Virus record (IMG/VR): IMGVR_UViG_3300027791_001841
Coordinates: 16,894-80,893 of that record
Strand: one strand, 5' to 3'
Source of the DNA: a virus
DNA length: 64,000 bases
In this document: piece by piece, positions 41,729 to 48,659 of the stretch
Position numbering within the stretch: position 1 is the stretch's first letter
How the letters are laid out: every line of letters begins with the position of its first letter
Notes under the pieces: model-generated
What the model was told of the DNA's origin: nothing
Database searches by the model: none
What the model saw: the letters and a program-made list of their open reading frames with translations, nothing else
Position numbers and translations under genes: made by a program

Positions 41729-42417
41729 AAATATCTGAAATAATGATTGAAGGTGACGGGCGTAAGAAAGGTATCCACGGCAAAGGTCATCCTAAGCGCA
41801 AAAAGCAACAAGCTGCTATACATGCTAACGAAGCTGTTTTCATCAACATGATGAAATCTTTTATTGTAGAAAACTTTAAACTTAAAAACTTTACAGAAGA
41901 ACTAGGAGAACTAGATCCTTCTACTGAAATATATATAGATATGGACGGAGTACTTGCAGACTTTTTTGGTGACTGGGCTAAACTAATGGGTGTAGATAGT
42001 TTCCGTGATATTAAAGACCCTGGTCCTGCACTTGCAAAAATTAGAGCAACAGATGACTTTTGGTTAAAGTTACCATTACTTCCAGAAGCAAAAAAACTAC
42101 TGTCATTAATTAAAGAAGTCAAAGGCGAATACAACATTTGTACAAGTCCGTTAGCAAATGATCCAAATTCAGAACCGCATAAGCGTGAATGGATTAAAAA
42201 GAATCTAGCATTTTTTCCACCTAAGAATATACACATTACACACGACAAGCCACAGTTTGCTAAAACAAACGATGGTGCACCTAATATATTAATTGATGAT
42301 TACGGTGTTAACATTAATGCATGGGAAGCAGCTGGTGGTATTGGATTCAAACATAAAGATCATAAGTTTGAGCGCACAGCTAAAGAAATTAAACAACACA
42401 TGCAGAAAGGTAAATAG
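41725..42417 (+). CDS. HAD-family 5'(3')-deoxyribonucleotidase-like protein
   Basis: 230 residues. Residues 1-70 are a basic, Lys/His-rich extension (KKGIHGKGHPKRKKQQ) absent from ordinary nucleotidases. The HAD domain begins with YIDMDGVLADFFGDW (motif I, about residue 72). NICTSPLANDPNSEPHKREW is motif II and its loop, and PNILIDDYGVN is motif IV. This fits the dNMP phosphatase (NT5C) family. The extension begins MKISEIMIEG, similar to the short N-termini of neighbouring candidate capsid-targeted proteins. Confidence 0.78.
   Translation: MKISEIMIEGDGRKKGIHGKGHPKRKKQQAAIHANEAVFINMMKSFIVENFKLKNFTEELGELDPSTEIYIDMDGVLADFFGDWAKLMGVDSFRDIKDPGPALAKIRATDDFWLKLPLLPEAKKLLSLIKEVKGEYNICTSPLANDPNSEPHKREWIKKNLAFFPPKNIHITHDKPQFAKTNDGAPNILIDDYGVNINAWEAAGGIGFKHKDHKFERTAKEIKQHMQKGK
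42410..42416 (+). promoter_or_regulatory. T4-late-type box, 5 nt before the ATG
   Basis: GTAAATA, 5 nt (GTAGT), ATG 42422. The same 15 bases (GGTAAATAGTAGTAT) occur before ATG 37822. No Shine-Dalgarno sequence is present. Confidence 0.55.
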
Positions 42418-42421
42418 TAGT

Positions 42422-42811
42422 ATGTTATTAAGTGAATTATTTGCAGTTAAGCTCGAAGCTAAAGTCGAAATGTGCTCAGAAGCATGTTGCGGTAAGCCTG
42501 TAACAGAATGTTCTTGTGGACCAGACTGCAAACATTGTGACTGCTATGAAAAGAATAAAGGCGTAGAAGAAAGTGCTACAGCAGGCGCTACAGCAGCAGG
42601 AAACATTGCTAGTGTAGAAGCACCTCATTTAAGTCCAGGCAAAGCACGTGGTAAAAAGTCTTATACAGGCGACCCATGGGGCGGCAAATCAGGCACAAAA
42701 GCTCCACCTCAACCTAAAGTAAAGCAACCAAAAGCTGCTAATGGAACAGCTAAAAATGGGCTCGATATGAAGGGCAACATTTTTGGTGGCGGCGCGGCGA
42801 TAAAGAGATAA
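42422..42811 (+). CDS. Cys-rich small protein, 129 aa (candidate internal protein)
   Basis: MLLSELFAVKLEAKVEM is followed by a dense cysteine cluster (CSEACCGKPVTECSCG, then DCKHCDCY, residues 18-45) that probably binds zinc. The remainder is Gly/Ala/Lys/Pro-rich and likely disordered, with a basic end. The N-terminus is nearly the same as at 39382. Predicted leaderless late expression. Function unknown; a DNA-binding packaged protein is one possibility. Confidence 0.65.
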   Translation: MLLSELFAVKLEAKVEMCSEACCGKPVTECSCGPDCKHCDCYEKNKGVEESATAGATAAGNIASVEAPHLSPGKARGKKSYTGDPWGGKSGTKAPPQPKVKQPKAANGTAKNGLDMKGNIFGGGAAIKR

Positions 42812-42814
42812 ATA
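42808..42814 (+). promoter_or_regulatory. T4-late-type box, 5 nt before the ATG
   Basis: ATAAATA (preceded by G), 5 nt (TTAAT), ATG 42820. The box overlaps the stop codon of the preceding gene. Confidence 0.55.
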
Positions 42815-42819
42815 TTAAT

Positions 42820-43113
42820 ATGGAAAACAAACACCCAGATCACGAAGCTAAAATGGCCAAATCGGAATTAGTAAACATTGCTAAGAACGCTATGGATCTA
42901 TTTAAGATGATTGAAGAAGGTGACGAACTTGACGGATGGGTTAGCAGTTATATTACTATATCTAATGATCATATTAATTCCGTTCACGAAAAAATGTCCT
43001 ATGACTTTCAGGCTAACAGCACTAGAGAAAAAGGACCACGTGAGTACGAAGCTAATGCTTGTGAAAGTATTCGCAATAAATTAAAAGAGCAATGGGACAA
43101 AACCAAAGGATAA
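42820..43113 (+). CDS. Conserved small helical phage protein, 97 aa
   Basis: Helical and acidic. The block MAKSELVNIAKNAMDLFKMI followed by EEGDELDGWV recurs in T4-like marine phages, often inside larger virion-associated proteins. No catalytic motif. Predicted to be transcribed from its own late box. The next gene follows 4 nt later. Confidence 0.65.
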   Translation: MENKHPDHEAKMAKSELVNIAKNAMDLFKMIEEGDELDGWVSSYITISNDHINSVHEKMSYDFQANSTREKGPREYEANACESIRNKLKEQWDKTKG

Positions 43114-43117
43114 AATT

Positions 43118-44140
43118 ATGGACTTTAGAGATATATTAAATAAACTTCCAAAGGAAGAAAGTAAAAACGCTAACACACATAGCGGTTCATTACAGCAATT
43201 AGTTGAATCATCAGGCAACGCATATAAAAAAGTTGTGTTTGAAGGTTATACTGATAACGAGATTAGAGACTTATGTCATTCTAAAGACCACGACTGTGCA
43301 ACAACAGTAGTACATTCTGTGTACGGTAAAGGTAAACCAGTTTACGAAAGCCATGCTATTCCAGATGATAGCGGTAACGTTGCATGGTACGATGTGCAGT
43401 TTAAACATGGTATTGAAAAGAAAGTTCCAGCTTCTGATATGGAAATTTTAGTTACTGAGTCCCACGGTGCTAAGAAGAAGAAAGCCAAAAAAGAAGATGT
43501 AAAGTCCAAAGATACAGCAGTTAAAGAAGGCGGTGGCCGTGATATGGAATGTGGTCATTGTGATGGCACAGGTAAACATGGTGCTAAAGATTGTAAAAAG
43601 TGTGATGGCACAGGCGAAGCTCAAGCTGACAATGATCCAATGAACAATGAATCAAAGTTCCGTAGCAAGTTTGAAGACATGGTAGCTGAAGCTGGTAAGC
43701 CAGACTTCTTAGATGTTGACAAAGACGGTGATAAGAAAGAGCCAATGAAGAAAGCTGCTAAGGACGCTAAGAAAGCACCAATGAAGAAAGATGCTAAGAA
43801 AGATGCACCTAAAGGCAAAAAAGAAATGTCAGACAAGCAGAAAAAATTCTTTGGTAAAAAGAATGAATCTATAAAAACTGCTAAAAAGACAGTTGCTGAA
43901 TCAGTTGAAGTAATTAAAGATCCTTCCAATCTAACTTACAAGGAAATGATTAAACTTGTACAAGAGAGCGGCGGACAACAACAAATTGATCCAGTAGACG
44001 CAGTCCTTTGGACATGGGCACAACGAGTTGCTGCTTCTAAAGTAGAAGAGTCTAACAAAGCAGAAATTTTTGCAGGACTAATTTACGAGCGTAACGGCGG
44101 AACATTTAAAATGTTTGACGTACTAGCTGAAGACAAGTAA
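43118..44140 (+). CDS. Lys-rich modular phage protein with DnaJ-type zinc motifs, 340 aa
   Basis: An amphipathic N-terminus (MDFRDILNKLPKEES) is followed by an alpha/beta domain. A pair of CxxCxGxG repeats (CGHCDGTGKHG and CKKCDGTGEA, about residues 147-168) resembles half of the DnaJ zinc finger. Then comes PDFLDVDKDGDKKEPMKK, a Ca-loop-like motif common in this phage group, and a Lys-Lys-Asp-Ala repeat tract. The last 90 residues form a compact helical domain. Probably an internal or core protein. Its gene is the last before a strong terminator. Confidence 0.7.
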   Translation: MDFRDILNKLPKEESKNANTHSGSLQQLVESSGNAYKKVVFEGYTDNEIRDLCHSKDHDCATTVVHSVYGKGKPVYESHAIPDDSGNVAWYDVQFKHGIEKKVPASDMEILVTESHGAKKKKAKKEDVKSKDTAVKEGGGRDMECGHCDGTGKHGAKDCKKCDGTGEAQADNDPMNNESKFRSKFEDMVAEAGKPDFLDVDKDGDKKEPMKKAAKDAKKAPMKKDAKKDAPKGKKEMSDKQKKFFGKKNESIKTAKKTVAESVEVIKDPSNLTYKEMIKLVQESGGQQQIDPVDAVLWTWAQRVAASKVEESNKAEIFAGLIYERNGGTFKMFDVLAEDK

Positions 44141-44163
44141 AAAGAATTTATCCAATTCTACAT

Positions 44164-44197
44164 AAAAAAGCCAGTTGCAGGTTGACTGGCTTTTTTT
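44164..44197 (+). terminator. Rho-independent terminator
   Basis: A 12 bp stem AAAAAAGCCAGT / ACTGGCTTTTTT with a 9 nt loop and a T-tract. It closes the internal-protein block. The -35 element of the next promoter is inside it. Confidence 0.9.
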
Positions 44198-44210
44198 ATG
44201 ACTATATAAT
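44182..44210 (+). promoter_or_regulatory. Sigma70-type promoter overlapping the terminator
   Basis: TTGACT 44182-44187, a 17 nt spacer and TATAAT 44205-44210. The -35 box is formed by the hairpin loop and the start of its right arm. The promoter restarts transcription for dsbA, 25 nt before its ATG. Confidence 0.75.
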
Positions 44211-44234
44211 ATAACTTCAACTAGGAGATAACTT

Positions 44235-44504
44235 ATGTCAAAAATGTACGGGCCCGAAGAAAAGGCAAAACTTGAACGTCTAATTAAAGAAGGTTCCAAT
44301 GTACTACGTGAAGTAGAAGATTTGAACGAAGGCTTAAAAGACACTGTAAAAGCAGTTGCAGAAGAACTGGAAATTAAACCGAGTATTATTAATAAAGCAA
44401 TTAGAATTGCACATAAAGATAGCTGGAATACCCAATTGGAAGAGTGGGAAGAAATTGAAGCCATCTTAGGTATTACTAAAAACCTCCCTGACGATAAAGA
44501 ATAA
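44235..44504 (+). CDS. dsbA: DsbA-like dsDNA-binding protein (late transcription)
   Basis: 89 residues, helical and charged: EEKAKLERLIKEGSNVLREV, then LKDTVKAVAEELEIKPSIIN and KAIRIAHKDSW. This pattern fits the small DsbA protein of T4-like phages, which binds double-stranded DNA at late promoters. TAGGAGATAACTT gives a strong ribosome site. An early promoter precedes it. A late-transcription regulator matches the many late boxes in this window. Confidence 0.75.
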   Translation: MSKMYGPEEKAKLERLIKEGSNVLREVEDLNEGLKDTVKAVAEELEIKPSIINKAIRIAHKDSWNTQLEEWEEIEAILGITKNLPDDKE

Positions 44505-44509
44505 TTCAC

Positions 44510-44791
44510 TTGAACAAGATCAAATCATTCTGGATTGATAGCTATCAATCTGATAAAGTTGCTTTTGCATTTGAACTTGTTAGTTTTGTATTTACTGTTG
44601 CTGCAAGTCTCACACTTGCTATGAACGCAACAAACCCTAACATGTCGCTCATATATCCTTTCTTTTTTGTAGGTAGCACAACACAATGCTACGCTGCTTA
44701 TAGAAGGGGAGCGGCATGGGTAATGCTACTAACAGGCTATTTTGGAATAGTAAACATATACGGCTATCTTGTTGCTACACACATCATATAA
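44510..44791 (+). CDS. Membrane protein, 93 aa
   Basis: TTG start 5 nt after dsbA's stop. Three hydrophobic segments (AFAFELVSFVFTVAASLTLA; LIYPFFFVGSTTQCYAAY; WVMLLTGYFGIVNIYGYLVA) suggest a three-span inner-membrane protein. Similar proteins near replication genes occur in other T4-like marine phages. Function unknown. Confidence 0.65.
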   Translation: MNKIKSFWIDSYQSDKVAFAFELVSFVFTVAASLTLAMNATNPNMSLIYPFFFVGSTTQCYAAYRRGAAWVMLLTGYFGIVNIYGYLVATHII

Positions 44792-44797
44792 AACTAC

Positions 44798-44826
44798 TTG
44801 ACACCCGGCGTTAATTATGCTATAAT
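44798..44826 (+). promoter_or_regulatory. Consensus sigma70-type promoter, +1 at the start codon
   Basis: TTGACA 44798-44803, a 17 nt spacer and TATAAT 44821-44826. The expected +1 (7 nt after the -10 box) is 44833, the A of the ATG. The mRNA would be leaderless unless a downstream ATG is used. Confidence 0.8.
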
Positions 44827-44832
44827 ACAAGT

Positions 44833-45078
44833 ATGATTAAACACAATAATAGCTTTTTTACAAGCATGAGTCACTACTTAAAATGGTTAGCTACTGTAAT
44901 TTTAGTTTTTGGAACTGGAGTTAATGCCTTAGGCTATTATCCTGCAGGTCCTGCTATATTAACAGTTGGCAGTGCTATTTGGCTCAGTGTCAGCATCATG
45001 TGGAAAGAACCAGCATTAATAGTTACTAACGCAATCTTAACTGTAGTAGGGTTAGCCGGATTGTTGTACACGTTATGA
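44833..45078 (+). CDS. Membrane protein, 81 aa
   Basis: Two or three spans (LKWLATVILVFGTGVNALGY; AILTVGSAIWLSVSIMW; LIVTNAILTVVGLAGLLYTL). ATG 44833 coincides with the predicted transcription start; ATG 44866 is an internal alternative that also lacks a ribosome site. A 92 nt gap before gp43 follows. It holds a GTAAATA box (45087-45093) and an open frame of 25 codons from GTG 45097, which I do not call as a gene. Confidence 0.65.
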   Translation: MIKHNNSFFTSMSHYLKWLATVILVFGTGVNALGYYPAGPAILTVGSAIWLSVSIMWKEPALIVTNAILTVVGLAGLLYTL

Positions 45079-45170
45079 TACACAGGGTAAATAAAAGTGA
45101 AGAAGGTAATCGCAGGCCATAAACTGCTTAATGGGTATTTGTCAGCCAGAAGTGACATACAGGAGAATAA

Positions 45171-47840
45171 ATGAGTTACGTAGACGCTTTCTATAATCGC
45201 GATCAGGACGTTATTAACGTTGTTGAACGTGATGCAAAAGGTAATAGACATTACCGAGAATACAACCCAAGACATATTTTTTATTACGCAGACCCTAGAG
45301 GTAAGTTCCAGAGTATATATGGACAACCGCTATCAAGGGTAACTTGTAAAAACATCAAAGAGCTTCGCAAAGAACTTGCTATCCATAGCAACAAAAAACT
45401 GTTTGAAAGCGATATTAATCCAATTTACAGAATGCTTGAAGATAACTATCTCAATCAAGACGCTCCTAAACTAAACGTTGCGTTTTTTGATATTGAGGTT
45501 GACTTTGATCCCGAGCGTGGATACGCTTCACCAGAAGATGCGTTTATGCCAATTACATCTGTTTCTGTGTATTTGCAGTGGATGGAAACAATGGTGTGTT
45601 TTGCAATTCCACCTAAGACACTAAGCATGGAAGAAGCAGAGAAAGCTATCGAAGGCATTCCTAATGTAATGCTGTTTAAGAAAGAAAGTGAAATGCTTGA
45701 TGCATTTCTTGATGTAATTCAAGAAGCTGATGTACTAAGTGGATGGAACAGCGAAGGCTTTGATATTCCGTACACAGTTAATCGTATTACTAAAACATTA
45801 AGCAAAGAAGATACAAAACGGTTGTGTCTTTGGAATCAATATCCTAAAAAGCGTGAGTATGAGAAGTTTGGTAAAACATCTGTAACTTATGATTTAATTG
45901 GACGAGTGCATGTAGACTCATTAGAACTATATAGAAAATATAATTATGAAGAACGCCATACATATCGACTAGATGCTATTGGTGAGTTAGAGATCGGTGA
46001 GAACAAAACTGTTTATGATGGTTCACTTGATGCACTATACAACAACAATTTTAGAACGTTTATTGAATATAACATTCAAGATACTGCACTACTAGACAAG
46101 TTAGATAAGAAACTGAAGTTTATTGATCTTGCAAATACTATTGCACACGAAAACACAGTTCTTATTCAAACAACTATGGGTGCTGTTGCTGTTACAGAAC
46201 AAGGCATTATTAACGAAGCACACAGACGTGGCTTTATTGTTCCAAACAGAATTCGCAGAGAGCCAGGCAGCGAGCCAGCAGCTGGTGCTTATGTAGCATA
46301 TCCTAAAAAAGGTATTCACGAGTGGATTGGTAGTGTTGACTTGAACTCACTATATCCTAGTGTGATTCGTGCGTTAAACATGGGTCCAGAAACTATTGTT
46401 GGTCAACTACGTCAAGATGGTACTAAAGCACGTATTGAGGCTGAGATGGCTAAAGGTAAAAGTTTTGCTAGTGCTTGGGAAGGTCAGTTTGGTTCTGTAG
46501 AATACGAAGCTGTAATGGCTAAAGAAGTTGGTAGACAACTTACTATTGATTGGGAAGAAGGTGGCGGTGAAGACACTCTTAGTGCTGCTCAGGTATACGA
46601 TCTAATTTACGAAAGTAACCAGCCATGGATGCTTAGTGCTAACGGTACTATCTTTACACACGAAAAAGAAGGTATCATTCCTGGACTACTAAAACGTTGG
46701 TATAAAGAACGTAAAGAAATGCAAGGCAAGATGCGTGATGCTATTTCTGCAAATAATCCAATTGAAGAAGAATACTGGGCTAAAAGGCAGTTAGTTAAAA
46801 AGATTTTGCTTAACAGTTTATATGGTGCTATTCTTAATCCAGGTTGTAGATTCTTTGATAACCGTATTGGACAATCAACAACACTAAGTGGCAGAGCTAT
46901 TGTTAAACATATGGCTGCAAAGATTAACGAAATTATCACTGGCGAGTATGATCACACTGGCAAGTCAATTGTATATGGTGATACTGACTCTACATACTTT
47001 AGTGCATATAGCACACTTAAAGATGAGATAGATGCAGGTAATATTCCGTGGGATCGTGAAAGTGTTATGAACTTGTATGACACAATAGGCGACAACTGCA
47101 ATACAACGTTTCCTAAGTTTATGATGGATGCATTCCATTGTCCAAAGAGTCGTTCAGATGTTATTGCGGCAGCTAGAGAAATTGTTGCAACCAAAGGTCT
47201 GTTTATTACTAAAAAGCGTTATGCTGTATTGTATTACGATATTGAAGGCAAACGTACAGATGTAGACGGTAAAGACGGAAAGATTAAAGCAATGGGCTTA
47301 GATCTTAAACGTTCGGATACTCCTGTTATTATTCAGGAATTTTTAAATGAAGTGTTAACTCGTGTACTTGCAGGTGCCGAACAACAAAATGTACTAGATT
47401 ACATTACTGAATTTAGAACAGAATTTAAAGCAAGACCTGGTTGGGAGAAAGGATCACCTAAACGTGCAAACAAAGTTACTGAATACCAAGCTAAAGAAAA
47501 GAAGCAAGGTAAAGCTAACATGCCCGGACATGTTCGAGCAAGTATTAACTGGAACACGCTAAAGCGTATGAATGATGACAAGTATTCTATTACTATCACT
47601 GACGGTGCTAAAGTTATTGTTTGTAAAGTTAAACAGAATCCTATGGGCTATACAAGTATTGCATATCCTGTAGACGAACTAAGAATACCGCAATGGTTTA
47701 AAGAACTGCCATTTGATGGCGAGGCTATGGAAAATGCAGTCATTGACGAAAAACTTGGCAACCTTATTGGAGTATTGGATTGGGATATTAAATCTACTAG
47801 AAGTGATAATAACTTTAATAGCTTGTTTGACTTTGAGTAG
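45171..47840 (+). CDS. 43: Family B DNA polymerase (T4 gp43)
   Basis: 889 residues, the replicative polymerase. Exonuclease motif I FFDIEVDFD is near residue 107. Polymerase motif A DLNSLYPSVIRALN is near residue 390, motif B KKILLNSLYGAILNPG is near residue 543, and motif C YGDTDSTYF is at about 602-610. Then comes KKRYAVLYYDIEG. The C-terminal FNSLFDFE is the clamp-binding tail that docks gp45, whose gene follows. CAGGAGAATAA precedes the ATG. Codon use is typical of the window. Confidence 0.98.
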   Translation: MSYVDAFYNRDQDVINVVERDAKGNRHYREYNPRHIFYYADPRGKFQSIYGQPLSRVTCKNIKELRKELAIHSNKKLFESDINPIYRMLEDNYLNQDAPKLNVAFFDIEVDFDPERGYASPEDAFMPITSVSVYLQWMETMVCFAIPPKTLSMEEAEKAIEGIPNVMLFKKESEMLDAFLDVIQEADVLSGWNSEGFDIPYTVNRITKTLSKEDTKRLCLWNQYPKKREYEKFGKTSVTYDLIGRVHVDSLELYRKYNYEERHTYRLDAIGELEIGENKTVYDGSLDALYNNNFRTFIEYNIQDTALLDKLDKKLKFIDLANTIAHENTVLIQTTMGAVAVTEQGIINEAHRRGFIVPNRIRREPGSEPAAGAYVAYPKKGIHEWIGSVDLNSLYPSVIRALNMGPETIVGQLRQDGTKARIEAEMAKGKSFASAWEGQFGSVEYEAVMAKEVGRQLTIDWEEGGGEDTLSAAQVYDLIYESNQPWMLSANGTIFTHEKEGIIPGLLKRWYKERKEMQGKMRDAISANNPIEEEYWAKRQLVKKILLNSLYGAILNPGCRFFDNRIGQSTTLSGRAIVKHMAAKINEIITGEYDHTGKSIVYGDTDSTYFSAYSTLKDEIDAGNIPWDRESVMNLYDTIGDNCNTTFPKFMMDAFHCPKSRSDVIAAAREIVATKGLFITKKRYAVLYYDIEGKRTDVDGKDGKIKAMGLDLKRSDTPVIIQEFLNEVLTRVLAGAEQQNVLDYITEFRTEFKARPGWEKGSPKRANKVTEYQAKEKKQGKANMPGHVRASINWNTLKRMNDDKYSITITDGAKVIVCKVKQNPMGYTSIAYPVDELRIPQWFKELPFDGEAMENAVIDEKLGNLIGVLDWDIKSTRSDNNFNSLFDFE

Positions 47841-47857
47841 TTTGGATAAAAAAATTC

Positions 47858-47886
47858 TTGCTCTTTAACAAAAACCTAAATATAAT
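47858..47886 (+). promoter_or_regulatory. Overlapping late box and sigma70-like promoter before gp45
   Basis: CTAAATA at 47876-47882 overlaps TATAAT at 47881-47886, which has TTGCTC 17 nt upstream (47858-47863). The clamp gene could thus be read both early and late, 28 nt before its ATG with CGGAGAAC as ribosome site. Confidence 0.5.
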
Positions 47887-47913
47887 GTATATAACAAACG
47901 GAGAACTCTAAAA

Positions 47914-48651
47914 ATGAAAGACATACTAAAAGATATCGTAGATCACACACAGAACTTGGGATTCTTGACAACTGTCAAGGTATCTGGTGAAGAAAGTGAA
48001 ACTACAATGTTTTCTATGGCTGATGATAGATCAGTTATTATGGAAGCAAAGACGCACAATCCTTATCCAGACATGCTTGGCACGTTTGGTATGCCACAGC
48101 TTCAAAAGTTAAAGTATTTGCTAGATGGTAGTGAATATAAAACTGACGCTAAGATTAGTGTAACAACTGGTGTGCGTAACGACCAAACTATTCCAACAGG
48201 AATTAAATTTGAAAACGCAACAGGCGATTTTAAAAACGACTATAAGTTTATGCTTATGGAAATTATTAATGAGAAGATGAAAACTGTTAAGTTCCGCGGT
48301 GTTAAGTGGGATGTAGAAGTTGTTCCATCACTTGCTGGTGTGCAACGTTTTAACTTCCAAGCAGGTGCTAATAGTGAGCATCCAACATTCTTAGCTAAAA
48401 CTGAGGACGGCAATTTGAAGTTTATCTTTGGTGATGCAGGTTCGCATGGTGGCGAGTTTGTGTTTGCTACTGACACTATAGGTACATTGGATCGTGGTTG
48501 GACTTGGCCTGTTGCAAGTATCTTAGCAATTCTTAAAATTGCAGATGTAAACAACACTAAGATGAGTCTTAGTAACGAAGGTGCTATCCAGATCGAATTA
48601 GACAGTGGTTTAGCAACATACAAATATATCATTCCAGCACAGGCGGCCTAA
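47914..48651 (+). CDS. 45: Sliding clamp (T4 gp45)
   Basis: 245 residues, similar in length to T4 gp45. PYPDMLGTFGMPQLQKLKYL and PSLAGVQRFNFQAGAN are typical of phage clamps. It tethers gp43 to DNA, and in T4-like phages it also activates late promoters through gp33/gp55. It lies directly after gp43. gp44 is at 25950, so the replisome genes are not all together as in T4. Confidence 0.95.
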   Translation: MKDILKDIVDHTQNLGFLTTVKVSGEESETTMFSMADDRSVIMEAKTHNPYPDMLGTFGMPQLQKLKYLLDGSEYKTDAKISVTTGVRNDQTIPTGIKFENATGDFKNDYKFMLMEIINEKMKTVKFRGVKWDVEVVPSLAGVQRFNFQAGANSEHPTFLAKTEDGNLKFIFGDAGSHGGEFVFATDTIGTLDRGWTWPVASILAILKIADVNNTKMSLSNEGAIQIELDSGLATYKYIIPAQAA

Positions 48652-48654
48652 ATA
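48648..48654 (+). promoter_or_regulatory. T4-late-type box, 5 nt before the dpdA-like ATG
   Basis: CTAAATA, 5 nt (ATATT), ATG 48660. The box overlaps the gp45 stop codon. No Shine-Dalgarno sequence precedes the ATG. Confidence 0.55.
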
Positions 48655-48659
48655 ATATT

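Noticed and set aside
45097-45174. Leader peptide of 25 residues before gp43, overlapping its ATG
   Set aside because: A GTG start with a weak upstream AGGG and no recognisable product. The overlap is suggestive but too thin; it is mentioned only in the neighbouring entry.
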